Shown here piece after piece: positions 53,578-63,842 of a DNA stretch of 64,000 nucleotides. Source of the DNA: Propioniciclava coleopterorum (GTDB lineage Bacteria > Actinomycetota > Actinomycetes > Propionibacteriales > Propionibacteriaceae); assembly GCF_011393335.1 (NCBI RefSeq), contig NZ_CP049865.1:2064722-2128721 (forward strand), written 5' to 3'. Position 1 is the stretch's first letter. Every line of letters starts with the position of its first letter. The notes beneath the pieces were generated by a model, which was not told the DNA's origin, ran no database searches, and saw only the letters and a program-made list of their open reading frames with translations. The position numbers were made by a program, and so were the translations under genes.

Positions 53578-53596
53578 GTAGGTAAGCCTTTCCTTC
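53578..53596 (+). promoter_or_regulatory. Iron box-like site upstream of VIT-family gene
   Basis: GTAGGTAAGCCTTTCCTTC fits the DtxR/IdeR consensus at about 13 of 19 positions, strongest in the left half (TAGGTAAGC). 38 bp before the transporter start. Iron-dependent control of an iron/manganese transporter would make sense, but the right half is weak. Confidence 0.4.
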
Positions 53597-53633
53597 GTTG
53601 CGCCCGCGCGCGTTCCGGCGCATCATCGGTGTT

Positions 53634-54377
53634 GTGAGGACCACCGAGATCCCCGACGAGCGGGCCGTCGTGCGCCCGCCGCACGCCGAAGAGGGCGGCG
53701 ACTCCCACGCCGCGCTGCTGAACAAGCTGCGCGCCGCGGTGCTGGGCGCCAACGACGGCATCATCTCCACCGCCGGCCTCGTCATGGGCGTCGCCGGTGC
53801 CACGACGAACAGCGCGGCCCTGGCGACCGCCGGCATCGCCGGCCTGGTCGCCGGTGCGCTGTCCATGGCCGCCGGTGAGTACGTCTCGGTCTCCGCCCAG
53901 CGGGATTCGGAGCGCGCGCTGCTGGCCAAGGAGCGGCACGAGCTCGCCACCATGCCCGAGGAGGAACTCGACGAACTCGCCGGCCTGCTGCGCGAGCGCG
54001 GCCTCAGCGCCGACGTCGCGCATCGGGCCGCCGAGCAGATGATGGCGCACGACGCCCTGGGTGCCCACGCCGACCTGGAGCTCGGCATCGACCAGCACGA
54101 CCTCGTCTCGCCGTGGGCCGCCGCCGTCTCGTCGCTGTTCTCGTTCGCGGTCGGCGCCCTCATCCCGCTGCTCGCGATGGTGCTGGCCCCGGCCGATGTG
54201 CGCGTCGGGGTCACCGTCGGCTCGGTGCTGGTGGCGCTGTTCCTGACCGGGTTTGCGTCGGCGCGTGTGGGCGGGGCGCCCCCGGCGCGCGCGATCGCCC
54301 GCAACATCGTGGGCGGCTTCCTGGCGATGGCCGTCACCTTCGGAATCGGCACGCTCGTGGGCACGCAACTCGGCTGA
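53634..54377 (+). CDS. VIT-family iron/manganese transporter
   Basis: 247 residues from GTG 53634. CCC1/VIT1 family: LRAAVLGANDGIISTAGLVMGVAGA (span 1 with conserved DGI), LSMAAGEYVSVSAQRDSE (span 2 with the MAAGEYVS motif), a charged cytoplasmic metal-binding insert (ERHELATMPEEELDELAGLL), and three C-terminal spans ending GFLAMAVTFGIGTLVG. Predicted to export or store Fe(II)/Mn(II). Unlinked in operon terms from blaI. Confidence 0.92.
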   Translation: MRTTEIPDERAVVRPPHAEEGGDSHAALLNKLRAAVLGANDGIISTAGLVMGVAGATTNSAALATAGIAGLVAGALSMAAGEYVSVSAQRDSERALLAKERHELATMPEEELDELAGLLRERGLSADVAHRAAEQMMAHDALGAHADLELGIDQHDLVSPWAAAVSSLFSFAVGALIPLLAMVLAPADVRVGVTVGSVLVALFLTGFASARVGGAPPARAIARNIVGGFLAMAVTFGIGTLVGTQLG

Positions 54378-54427
54378 CCCGCCGGGCCCCGCGTGTCAGG
54401 ATGGGGGTGACCCACGAGGAGGGAACG

Positions 54428-56642
54428 ATGAGCTTCGACGTCGACCACGTGCTCCGCGAGGCCACCACCGCGGAGCTTGCGGCCCTGGTGTGCGGCGACG
54501 GATTCTGGGAGACCGCGGGGATCCCGCGGCTCGGGGTGCCGAAGCTGTGGCTCTCCGACGGGCCGCATGGGCTGCGCGTCGACAAGGCGGGCGACCTCAC
54601 GGACGCCGAGCCGGCCACCTGCTTCCCGACCGCCGTCGGTCTGGGGTCGTCCTGGAACCCGGCGCTGCTCAAGCGCGTCGGGGAGGCGCTCGGGCTCGAG
54701 GCGAACGCCCTGGGCGTCGACGTGATCCTGGGGCCGGGCATGAACATCAAGCGTTCGCCGTTGTGCGGGCGCAACTTCGAATACTTCAGCGAGGACCCGC
54801 ACGTGTCCGGGACGCTCGCCTCGGCGATGGTCTACGGCATGCAGAGCGTCGGCGTGGGCGGCTGCGTCAAGCACTTCGCCGCCAACAACCAGGAGACCGA
54901 CCGGATGCGCGTGGACGCCGTGGTCTCGCAGCGCGCGCTCCGCGAGATCTACCTGGCCGGCTTCGAGCGGGCGCTCGCGGCGTCCCAGCCCTGGATGGTG
55001 ATGTGCGCCTACAACCGGCTCAACGGGACGCTGGTGTCGCAGGACCCGTGGCTGCTCACCGACGTGCTGCGCGGCGACTGGGACTACCGCGGCGCCGTCG
55101 TGAGCGACTGGGGGCCGTGTACGACCGGATCGCGGCGCTCATCGCCGGGCTCGACCTGGAGATGCCGCACGCGCCGGGCAACTCGGACGCCGCGATCGCC
55201 GAGGCTGTCGAGTCGGGGCAGCTCAGCCGCGAGCTGCTCGAGCTCGCCGCCGAGCGGATCCTCGTCCTCACGCACCGGGCGGTCACGGCGGTGCGCCCCG
55301 CCGGCAAGCTCGGCCATCACGACCTGGCGCGCGAGGCGGCCGTCGAGTCGACCGTGCTGCTCAGCAACGACGGCGTCCTGCCGCTGGCGGACGGGGTGCG
55401 GGTGGCGCTCGTCGGCGAGTTCGCCCGGACGCCGCGCTACCAGGGCAGCGGGTCGTCCAAGGTGCACCCGATCCAGCTCGACCGGCTCGTCGACACCCTC
55501 GCCGAGCGGCGCGAGGTCACCTTCGCGCCCGGGTTCGCGCTCGACGGTGAGCTCGACGACGACCTGATCGACGAGGCGGTGGCCGCGGCCGAGGCGTCCG
55601 ATGTGGTGGTGGCGTGCCTGGGGCTGCCCGAACCCGAGGAGACCGAGGGCGCCGACCGCACCCACCTGCGGCTGCCGGACAACCAGCTCGCGCTGCTCGC
55701 CGCGCTGGCCGAGGTCGGACGGCCCGTCGTGGTCGTGCTGTCGAACGGCTCCGCGGTCGAGGTGGCCGCCTGGCTCGACCAGTGCAACGCCCTGGTGGAG
55801 GGTTGGCTGGGCGGGGAGGCCGGCGCGCTCGCGCTGGCCCAGGTGCTGACGGGCGAGGCGGAACCGTCCGGACGCCTCACCGAGACGCTCGGCCTGCGGC
55901 TGGCGGACTACCCCAGCGCGCTGATGTTCCCCGGCGAGACCGGCCGGGTGCTGTACGGCGAGGACGTCTTCGTCGGGTACCGCGGCTTCGACGCCCTCGA
56001 CCGCGAGGTGGCGTTCCCGTTCGGGCACGGCCTGGGTTACACCACGTTCAGCTACGACAAGCTCGCGGTGAAGGCCGTCGGGACCGTCGCGAGCCGCGAC
56101 CTGCGCGTCGCCGTGCACGTCACGGTGACCAACACCGGCGGGCGGGCCGGCGCCGACGTCGTCCAGGTGTACGTCCGCAACGCGCCCGCGTCCGTGCCGC
56201 GACCCGTCCGCGAACTGCGGGGATACGCCAAGGTCTGGCTCGAGCCGGGGAGAGCCGCACCGTCACGATCGCCCTGGACGACCGGGCGTTCGCGTTCTGG
56301 TCCACCGAGCACGACCGCTGGGTCGTGGAGAGCGGCGACTACGCCATCGAGGCCGGTCCGAACAGCCGCGACCTGCCGCTGGCCGGGGGCATCCACCTGG
56401 ACGTGCCCGCGCTGCGGACCCGGCTGCACGACGAGTCCACCATCGACGAGTGGCTGGCCGACACCGAGGCCGCCGAGGCGCTGCAGGCCCGCGTCCTGGA
56501 ACGCGGCGGCGAGCGCTTCGAGATCCCGCCGGGCCTGCTCGCCGTGGTGGGCGGCCAGCCGCTGCGCCGGTTCGTCCAGTTCCCGGGGAGCGGGATCACC
56601 GTGGAGGACGTGGACGCGATCCTGGCGCGCTACGGACGCTGA
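54428..56642 (+). CDS. Family 3 glycoside hydrolase, beta-glucosidase-like (two apparent frameshifts)
   Basis: About 738 residues after repair. GH3 N-terminal barrel: LWLSDGPHGLR, GPGMNIKRSPLCGRNFEYFSEDP, VKHFAANNQE, and the nucleophile region GAVVSDWGAVYDR (Asp of SDW). Then the alpha/beta sandwich (STVLLSNDGVLPL, GSGSSKVHPIQ) and a fibronectin-like C-terminal domain (PFGHGLGYTTFSYD, VTNTGGRAGADVVQVY). No signal peptide, so intracellular. Breaks at the G runs 55110-55114 and 56247-56250, each repaired by one more G. ATG 54428 follows GAGGAGGGA. Releases glucose or another terminal sugar from oligosaccharides. Confidence 0.9.
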
Positions 56643-56741
56643 GGGCCCGGCACGAGCGGTCCGAGCCCCCGGCGCGGAGTGCGCCGAGGGCTCGGAGGGG
56701 ACGCCGCGGGCCGGATGCTGTGAGCGGCTCGCGGACCCGCG

Positions 56742-58163
56742 TCAGTTGCGGGGGCCGTCGCCGCCCAGGTACTCCTCGTGGGTGATCGCGGTCGGCGTGT
56801 GCCGGACGGTCTTGTTCACCACAAAGGTCAGCACGCCCAGGACGGCGCCGATCGCGAGCAGGATCAGGGCGATGGTGAACTGCTCCATCGGGCGTCCCGT
56901 CCACGGGCCCACCAGGTAGAACGTGCACAGCCCCGCCACGATGGGGATCCACGTCGGCGCGGTGAAGTGCTGGTGGTCGACCTTGTCCTTGCGCAGCACC
57001 AGCACCGCCACGTTGGTGATGGTGAACACGCCGAGCAGCAGCAGCGCGGTCGTTCCGCCCAGCTGGGACACCTGACCCACGAACGTGATCAGCACCGCGG
57101 CCAGCGCGGAGGTGAACAGGATCGCGAACCACGGCGTCCGGCGGGCCGACAGCACCTTGCCGAACACCGGCGGGAGGATGCCCTGCTTGGACATCCCGTA
57201 CAGCAGGCGGGACGCCATCAGCATGTTGATCAGGGCCGTGTTGGCCACGGCGAACATCGAGATGAACGGGAAGATCGCGCCGAACGGCAACCCCGGGGCG
57301 CCCATCTGGACGACGGTGAGCAGCGGCGTCGCGCCCGTCTTGGTCAGCTCCCCGACCGGGACGATCGCGACGGCGGTCAGGGACACCAGCACGTAGATGA
57401 CGCCGGTGATCCCCAGTCCGGTGAGCATGATCTTGGGGAAGATCTTGTTCGGCTCCTTGGTCTCCTCGGCCATGTTGACCGAGTCCTCGAAGCCGACCAT
57501 CGCGAAGAAGGCCACCGACGTCGCGGCCGACACGGCCAAGAAGACGCCCTTGTCCTCGGGGGTCTCGAACACCATGGCGCGGCTGAAGTCGGCCTTGCCG
57601 TTGGCCATCGCCAGGAACCCGACGAAGATGACGATGAGAAGGCCGGACAGCTCGATGATCGTGAGGACGATGTTCGCCTTGACCGACTCGCCGACGCCCC
57701 ACAGGTTCACCGCCATCACCAGCGCGATGAACGCCAGGGCGATGATCGTGATCGTCACCGGGGAGTTCCCCAGGCCGAAGCCCTTCATGAAGTTCTCGGC
57801 GAAGGCCCGGGACGCCGTGGACGCCGACGTGATGCCGGAGGCCATCACGGTGAACGCCACCATGAACGTCAGGAACCCGATCTTGAACGCCTTGTTGGTG
57901 TAGACCGCCGCGCCGCCGGCGTGCGGGTACTTGGTCACGAGCTCCAGGTAGGCGAACGCGGTCATCACGGCCACGACGAACGCCAGCAGGAACGGCAACC
58001 AGACCGCGCCGCCGACCTCCTTGGCGACCGTGCCCGTGAGCGCGTAGATGCCGGTGCCGAGGATGTCGCCGATGATGAACAGCAGCAGCAGTCCCGGGCC
58101 CATCACCCGCTTGAGTTCGTCCTTGTGTTCCTCGATCTGTTCCGTCGACCGGAGATCGGACAT
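56742..58163 (-). CDS. APC family amino acid permease
   Basis: 473 residues, about twelve spans. Substrate-site motif in span 1: IIGDILGTGIYALTGTVAKEVGGAV; span 6 VAFFAMVGFEDSVNMAEETKEPNKIFPK, matching the APC signature. Na+- or H+-coupled amino acid or amine uptake is expected; the exact substrate is not evident. Own promoter region with AAGGAGG before ATG 58163; separated from the exporter operon by a hairpin. Confidence 0.92.
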   Translation of the reverse strand: MSDLRSTEQIEEHKDELKRVMGPGLLLLFIIGDILGTGIYALTGTVAKEVGGAVWLPFLLAFVVAVMTAFAYLELVTKYPHAGGAAVYTNKAFKIGFLTFMVAFTVMASGITSASTASRAFAENFMKGFGLGNSPVTITIIALAFIALVMAVNLWGVGESVKANIVLTIIELSGLLIVIFVGFLAMANGKADFSRAMVFETPEDKGVFLAVSAATSVAFFAMVGFEDSVNMAEETKEPNKIFPKIMLTGLGITGVIYVLVSLTAVAIVPVGELTKTGATPLLTVVQMGAPGLPFGAIFPFISMFAVANTALINMLMASRLLYGMSKQGILPPVFGKVLSARRTPWFAILFTSALAAVLITFVGQVSQLGGTTALLLLGVFTITNVAVLVLRKDKVDHQHFTAPTWIPIVAGLCTFYLVGPWTGRPMEQFTIALILLAIGAVLGVLTFVVNKTVRHTPTAITHEEYLGGDGPRN

Positions 58164-58284
58164 GGGGGTGCCTCCTTACTCGTCAGGGGCGACGCGGCGT
58201 CGTCGCCGCGTGATGGGAGCACTTTTCTGCAACGTCGTCCCGGTGTAAAGGGTTGTGATCCAACTGATACTGAGGCGCGCGGAC

Positions 58285-58326
58285 GCCGAAGGGGCGCCCG
58301 CAGTGCGTGCGCGGGCGCCCCTCGGC
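58285..58326 (-). terminator. Hairpin after the ABC exporter operon
   Basis: GCCGAAGGGGCGCCCGC pairs with GCGGGCGCCCCTCGGC (one bulged A), about 50 nt past the stop of the second exporter gene. No T-run. Ends the leftward tetR-ABC-ABC transcript before the permease promoter. Confidence 0.7.
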
Positions 58327-58374
58327 GACGGGCGGAAGGCGTCCGGGCGCGACCGCGGCGTCCGGACGCAGGCC

Positions 58375-60363
58375 TCAGGCGGCGTCCTCCTCGAGCTGGG
58401 GGCCGCTGAACTGCGACTGGTAGAGGTCGTGGTAGGCGCCCCTGGCGTCCAGCAACTGCTGGTGATCGCCCTGTTCGACGATCGAGCCGTTCTGCATGAC
58501 CAGGATCGCGTCCGCGTCCCGGATCGTGGAGAGCCGGTGCGCGATCACGAACGACGTGCGGTTGGCCCGCAGCGCGTTCATGGCCCGCTGCAGCAGCAGC
58601 TCGGTGCGGGTGTCGACCGAGCTGGTCGCCTCGTCGAGGATCAGGATCGCCGGGTCGGCCAGGAAGGCGCGGGCGATCGTGATGAGCTGGCGCTCGCCGA
58701 CCGAGATGTTGGAGCCCTCGTCGTCGATCAGCGTGTCGTAGCCCTCGGGCAGCGAGTGGACGAACCGGTCCACGTAGGTGGCGGTCGCCGCGGCGCGGAT
58801 CTCGTCTTCGGTGGCGTCCGGACGCCCGTAGGCGATGTTCTCCCGGATGGTGCCCTGGAACAGCCAGGTGTCCTGCAGCACCATGCCGATCTTGGAGCGC
58901 AGTTCGGCGCGCGGCACCTGCGCGACGTCGACGCCGTCGAGCGTGATGCGCCCGCCGTCCAGCTCGTAGAACCGCATCAGCAGGTTGACCAGGGTGGTCT
59001 TGCCGGCGCCGGTGGGGCCCACGATCGCCACGGTCGAGCCGGGCTCGACGGTCAGATCGAGGTCCTCGATGAGCGGCTTGTCCGGGGTGTAGGAGAACCG
59101 GACGTCGGAGAACTCGACGCGCCCCCGCGTCGGCACGGGGAGGTGCTGTGCGCCGTCGGCGACCTGCTCCTCGGCGTCCAGCACCTGGAAGACGCGCTCG
59201 GCCGAGGCGACGCCGGACTGCAGCAGGTTCGACATGGACGCGACCTGCGTGATCGGCTGGGTGAACATCCGGCTGTACTGGATGAACGCCTGGACGTCGC
59301 CCAGGCTCATCTGGCCGGTCGCCACGCGCAGGCCGCCGACGACGGCGACCGCGACGTAGCTCAGGTTCCCGATGAACATCATGACCGGCATCATCAGGCC
59401 CGAGAGGAACTGGGCGCCGAAGGCGGCCTCGTACATCTGGTCGTTGTCGCGCGCGAACGCCGCCTCGACCTCCTTGCTGCGGCCGAACACCTTCACCAGC
59501 GCGTGGCCGGTGTAGGCCTCCTCGACCTGGGCGTTGACGTCGCCGGTCGACTTCCACATCTGCGCGAACCGGCTCTGGGAGCGCTTGCCGATCACCATGG
59601 CCGCGGCCAGCGAGATCGGCACGGCGACGATCGCGATGATCGCCAGCACCGGCGAGACCCAGAACATCATGAACAGGACGCCGACGAGCGTGAGCAGGTT
59701 GCTCAGGAGCTGGCTCAGCGTCTGCTGCAGCGACTGGGCGATGTTGTCGATGTCGTTGGTGACGCGGCTCAGCAGTTCGCCGCGGGGCTGCCGGTCGAAG
59801 AACGACAGCGGCAGGCGTCCGAGCTTGGCCTCGACCTGTTCGCGCATCCGGTACACCGAGTTCTGCACCGCGGTGTTGAGCAGCCAGCCGGCCGCCCACG
59901 CGACCACGGCGCCCGCGACCGCCAGCGAGATCGCCAGGATGCCGACGCGGGCGACGGCGTCCCAGTCCACCCCGACGCCGGGGGTGAGGTTCATGCCGGA
60001 CAGCATGTCCGCGAAGGTGCCCTGCCCGGACGCGCGCAACTGCTCGATGATCGTCGCGAGCGGGACGCCGGCCGGCAGGTTCTTGCCGATGAGGCCGGCG
60101 AACAGCAGGTTCGTCATCTCGCCGAGGATCTTGGGGTTGACCACGTTCATCACCACGGCGAAGGCGGTGAGGATCGTCACCACGATGATCCGCGGACGCT
60201 CGGGGCGCAGGTTGCCCAGCAGGCGCTTGAGCGAGGGACCGAAGTTGATCGCCTTCTCGTTCGACATGGCGGCCATGGGGCCGTGCCCGCGGGTCTGCGG
60301 CGCGTTCTTGTCCCGCACCGGCGCCTCGGTGACGCGGTGCGGGGTGTTCTTGGCGTCGCTCAT
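58375..60363 (-). CDS. ABC exporter half-transporter 2 (MDR type)
   Basis: 662 residues. Gln/Arg-rich N-terminal tail, six spans (FAVVMNVVNPKILGEMTNLLF start), then nucleotide domain: Walker A VGPTGAGKTTLVNL, signature variant ISVGERQLITIAR in place of LSGGQ, Walker B AILILDEATSSVD, H-loop VIAHRLSTI. The changed signature points to an asymmetric heterodimer with the preceding half-transporter (TM287/288 or TmrAB-like). ATG overlaps the stop of the upstream gene by 4 bp. Confidence 0.94.
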   Translation of the reverse strand: MSDAKNTPHRVTEAPVRDKNAPQTRGHGPMAAMSNEKAINFGPSLKRLLGNLRPERPRIIVVTILTAFAVVMNVVNPKILGEMTNLLFAGLIGKNLPAGVPLATIIEQLRASGQGTFADMLSGMNLTPGVGVDWDAVARVGILAISLAVAGAVVAWAAGWLLNTAVQNSVYRMREQVEAKLGRLPLSFFDRQPRGELLSRVTNDIDNIAQSLQQTLSQLLSNLLTLVGVLFMMFWVSPVLAIIAIVAVPISLAAAMVIGKRSQSRFAQMWKSTGDVNAQVEEAYTGHALVKVFGRSKEVEAAFARDNDQMYEAAFGAQFLSGLMMPVMMFIGNLSYVAVAVVGGLRVATGQMSLGDVQAFIQYSRMFTQPITQVASMSNLLQSGVASAERVFQVLDAEEQVADGAQHLPVPTRGRVEFSDVRFSYTPDKPLIEDLDLTVEPGSTVAIVGPTGAGKTTLVNLLMRFYELDGGRITLDGVDVAQVPRAELRSKIGMVLQDTWLFQGTIRENIAYGRPDATEDEIRAAATATYVDRFVHSLPEGYDTLIDDEGSNISVGERQLITIARAFLADPAILILDEATSSVDTRTELLLQRAMNALRANRTSFVIAHRLSTIRDADAILVMQNGSIVEQGDHQQLLDARGAYHDLYQSQFSGPQLEEDAA

Positions 60364-62091
60364 GCTGCCTCCTCGGCCTTGAACTGGGAGTCGACGATCT
60401 CGGCGTACGTGGGGCAGGTCTCGAGCAGTTGCTCGTGCGTCCCGATCCCCTCGATGCGGCCGTCGTCGAGGACGATGATCTGGTCGGCGCCCGCGATGGT
60501 CGCGACGCGCTGGCCGACGATGACGACCGCGGCGTTCTCGGTCTCGCCCGCCAGGGCGGCCCGCAGGCGGGCGTCCGTGGTGACGTCGAGGGCGGAGAAG
60601 CTGTCGTCGAAGATGTAGACGTGCGGGCGCCGGACCAGCGCGCGGGCGATGGACAGCCGCTGCCGCTGGCCGCCCGAGACGTTGGTGCCGCCCTGGGCGA
60701 TCGGGGCGTCCAGCTGACCGGGCATCTGCTCGACGAAGTCGCGGGCCTGGGCGACCTCGAGCGCGTGCCACAACTCCTCTTCGGTCGCCTCCGGGTTGCC
60801 GTAGCGCAGGTTGGACGCGACGGTGCCGGTGAACAGGTACGGCTTCTGCGGCACCAGGCCGATCGAGCCCCACAGCACGTCGGGGTCGAGTTGGCGCACG
60901 TCCACCCCGTTGACGCCGACCGTGCCGGACGTCGCGTCGAACAGGCGGGGATCAGGCTCACCAGGGTCGACTTGCCGGCGCCGGTCGAGCCGATGATCGC
61001 GGTGGTCTGGCCGGGCGCGACCGCGAACGAGATGTCGGAGAGCACCGGCACCTCCGCGCCGGGGTAGGTGAAGGTGACGTTGTCGAAGACGACCTGGCCC
61101 GGGTCGGGGTCTCGGTGACCCCGTGCTCGGGCGGGACGACGCTGGAGCGGGTGCGCAGCACCTCCTGGATGCGCTGGGCGCAGACCTGGGCGCGCGGCGC
61201 GATCATCAGCATCATCGTCGACATCATCACGCTCATCAGGATCTGGATGAGGTACTGCAGGAACGCCGTCAGCTGGCCGATCTGCATCTCGCCGGCGTCC
61301 ACCCGCAGGCCGCCGAACCACATCACGCCCACCGAGGACGCGGCCATGACGAACTGCACGACGGGGAACAGCGTGAGCATGCGGCGTCCGACGCGCAGCG
61401 AGGTGGTGGTGAGCTCGCGGTTCGCGCGGGCGAACCGCTGCGACTCGTACGGCTCGCGGACGAAGGCGCGGATGACGCGCAGGCCGGAGATCTGCTCGCG
61501 CAGCACCCGGTTGAGCGTGTCGATCCGGCCCTGCATCTGCCGGAACAGCGGCATGGCCTGCATGAGGATGATGAGGATGACGGTGCCCATCACGGCGACG
61601 GCGACCGCGATCAGCCACGACAGGCCGACGTCCTCGCGCAGCGCCATGAACAGGCCGCCGACCATCATGATCGGTGCCTGCACGATCATGAACGCGGTCA
61701 TCATGACCAGCATCTGCACCTGCTGGACGTCGTTGGTGGTGCGGGTGATCAGCGACGGGGCGCCGAAGTGGCTGACCTCGCGCGCGCTGAAGCTCAGCAC
61801 CCGGTCGAAGACCGCCGCGCGGAGGTCCCGGCCGAAGCCCATGGCGGTCTTGGCGCCGAAGTAGATGGCGGTGACCTGCCCCAGGATCTGCACGAGCGAG
61901 ACGCCGAGCATGACGGCGCCGAGGCTCCAGATCACGCCGGTGTCGCCCTTGGCGACCCCCTCGTCGATGATCCGGGCGTTGAGCGTGGGCAGGTACAGGG
62001 ACGCGGCGGTCGAGATCAGCTGGAACAGCACGATCAGGCCGACGTTGCGCCAGTAGGGGCGCAGGTAGGTCTTCAGTGTGGCGAGGAGCAT
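60360..62091 (-). CDS. ABC exporter half-transporter 1 (two apparent frameshifts)
   Basis: 577 residues after repair, the normal half-transporter length. Membrane domain NVGLIVLFQLISTAASLYLPTLNARIIDEGV...; then, in a second frame, GQVVFDNVTFTYPGAEVPVLSDISFAV with Walker A IGSTGAGKSTL; then, in a third, VDVRQLDPDVLWGSIGLVPQKPYLF, signature VSGGQRQRLSIARAL and Walker B YIFDDSFSALD (Asp in place of the catalytic Glu, i.e. the degenerate site of a heterodimer). Breaks at GGGG 61106-61109 and 60947-60950, each repaired by one base. ATG 62091 shares one base with the tetR stop. Confidence 0.87.
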
Positions 62092-62732
62092 CAGGCTTCC
62101 TTTGCGATTCCGTGGAGAAGCAGGTCGGTGATGGCGGCGGGGTCGGCCAGGTCGGGGTGCCCGGCGAACGGGTGGAGCGCCCCGAACGTCAAGGAGATGA
62201 GCGCGGACGCGGCGAGATCCGGGCTGGTAGACAGCTCGGCGCGGTGACGGGCGAGCACGGCCGTGGTGGCGTCGGTGATGCGGCGGTGGAACGCGCGGGA
62301 GCCGCTCTTGCGCCGGTCGTCGTCGCAGGCGCTCTTGTCGCCGGTGTCGCGGCCGTCGTGCGGGTCGCCCGGGTGCGGCCCCCAGCCCGGGGGCGGCGGG
62401 AACTCGTGCGCGAGCTCGATCAGGGTGCGGGCCCGCAGCACGTGCGCCGCGATCAGCCCCGCCAGCCGTGTCACCGTGGCGGCGAGGTCGCCCTCGGGGA
62501 TCCCGGCGAGTTGGTCGGCGATGTCGTCCTGGTGCATGGCCTGGTGGATGGACGCGTGCACCAGGTCGTCCTTGGACGCGAACACCCGGAAGATCGTGCC
62601 CTCCGCGACGCCCGCAGCCTCGGCCACCTGCCGGGTGGACACCGCGGCGCCGTGCTCGGTCAGCAGCGGGATCGTCGCTTCGATCAGCGCCCGGCGGCGC
62701 TCGTCGCGGGGGAGTGGTTTGGCTCTGGTCAC
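62091..62732 (-). CDS. TetR family regulator of the ABC exporter operon
   Basis: 213 residues from GTG 62732. HTH: STRQVAEAAGVAEGTIFRVFASKDDLVHASI. Helical ligand domain with a charged insertion (GDPHDGRDTGDKSACDDDRRKSGSR). First gene of the operon; a palindrome 16 bp upstream is its probable operator. Loss of ligand-free binding would induce the heterodimeric exporter. Confidence 0.93.
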   Translation of the reverse strand: MTRAKPLPRDERRRALIEATIPLLTEHGAAVSTRQVAEAAGVAEGTIFRVFASKDDLVHASIHQAMHQDDIADQLAGIPEGDLAATVTRLAGLIAAHVLRARTLIELAHEFPPPPGWGPHPGDPHDGRDTGDKSACDDDRRKSGSRAFHRRITDATTAVLARHRAELSTSPDLAASALISLTFGALHPFAGHPDLADPAAITDLLLHGIAKEA

Positions 62733-62747
62733 GGTGTCGAAGGATAG

Positions 62748-62767
62748 GTGAGTGAGTGCTCACTCAC
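62748..62767. promoter_or_regulatory. TetR operator upstream of exporter operon
   Basis: GTGAGTGAG-TG-CTCACTCAC, 9-bp perfect arms, the classic operator form of this TetR subfamily (TGAGTGAnTnnTCACTCA). 16 bp before the regulator start. Confidence 0.88.
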
Positions 62768-62878
62768 AAACGGGATGCCTCCTGTTGCGCAAACGGCCTT
62801 GCGAGTCGTGTGTGGCGCAACCGTGGAAACCGGACGACGTGACCCGCCGCACGGACTAGCCTCCTCAGGGAGGTGGGC

Positions 62879-63784
62879 ATGGATCTGGTGCTGAAGGCCG
62901 CGACGCTGGTCGCGATCATCGCGCTCGGCTACCTCGTGAAGCGGCTGGGCTGGCTGCAGGGCGCCGACTTCCGCGTGCTGTCCACCATCGCGCTGCGCAT
63001 CACCCTGCCCTGCGCGCTCATCGTCGGCTTCGACAAGTTCGAGATCCAGCCGTCCCTGCTGTGGCTGTCGCTGTTCGCCTTCGTCACGGTCGTCGCCGGG
63101 CAGGTGATCTCGTGGGTGGTCGAGCGCCGGTGGGGGCTGCGCGCCCAGGCCTTCGGCGTCCTGAACGTGTCCTCGTTCAACATCGGCCTGTTCGTCATCC
63201 CCTACCTCGGCGCGTTCCTGGGGCCCGAAGCCATCGTGATCGCGTCGATGTTCGACGTCGGGAACGCCCTGTCGGCCGCCGGGGTGGGGTACGCGTGGGG
63301 GCTCGGCCTCGCGGCCGGCCGGAAACCGTCGATCCTGAAGTTCCTCAACACGCTGCTGCACTCGCCGGTCTTCATGACCTACCTCGTCCTCCTGCTGCTG
63401 GGACTGTTCCGGATCCACCTCCCCGGCCCCGTGCTCGGATTCGCCGCCACAGTCGGCGCCGCGAACACGTTCATCGCGATGTTCATGATCGGCATCGGGC
63501 TGGAGATCGTGCTCGACCGGCGCTCCTACGTGGTGGCCGCCCGTTACCTGGCGACGCGCTACGCCGTCGTGGCGCTGGCCGCGATCGCGCTGTGGGTCCT
63601 GGTGCCGTTCTCGCACATGGAGAAGGTGGTCCTGACGGCTGTGCTCGTCGCGCCGATGGCGGCGATGTCGTCGGGGTTCACCGCGGAGGCGGACCTCGAC
63701 GTGAGCGTGTCGACGTTCATGACGACCTTCACCGTGCTGGTGGCGATCGTTGCGATGCCGGCCCTGCTGTTGGCGCTCGGCTGA
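62879..63784 (+). CDS. AEC (auxin efflux carrier) family transporter
   Basis: 301 residues, ten spans in two five-span halves: [23 protein letters not shown] and the crossover helix [13 protein letters not shown] in the first half; [19 protein letters not shown] and [17 protein letters not shown] in the second. Bacterial members carry malate, malonate or similar organic acids. ATG 62879 has GGGAGG with 5-nt spacing. Divergent from the TetR gene; might be under the same operator region. Confidence 0.9.
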   Translation: MDLVLKAATLVAIIALGYLVKRLGWLQGADFRVLSTIALRITLPCALIVGFDKFEIQPSLLWLSLFAFVTVVAGQVISWVVERRWGLRAQAFGVLNVSSFNIGLFVIPYLGAFLGPEAIVIASMFDVGNALSAAGVGYAWGLGLAAGRKPSILKFLNTLLHSPVFMTYLVLLLLGLFRIHLPGPVLGFAATVGAANTFIAMFMIGIGLEIVLDRRSYVVAARYLATRYAVVALAAIALWVLVPFSHMEKVVLTAVLVAPMAAMSSGFTAEADLDVSVSTFMTTFTVLVAIVAMPALLLALG

Positions 63785-63842
63785 TCGCTGCCATGTCGCA
63801 TTCCTGCTAGATCTTGGCGTCCGCGTGCCGCAGGATGGACGC

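Noticed and set aside
54428-56642. GH3 gene as a decayed pseudogene
   Set aside because: Both breaks are single-base losses in G runs, all catalytic motifs are kept and no other damage is present.
58164-58284. Riboswitch in front of the amino acid permease
   Set aside because: Only a simple GC hairpin is seen; no conserved core of a known riboswitch could be matched.
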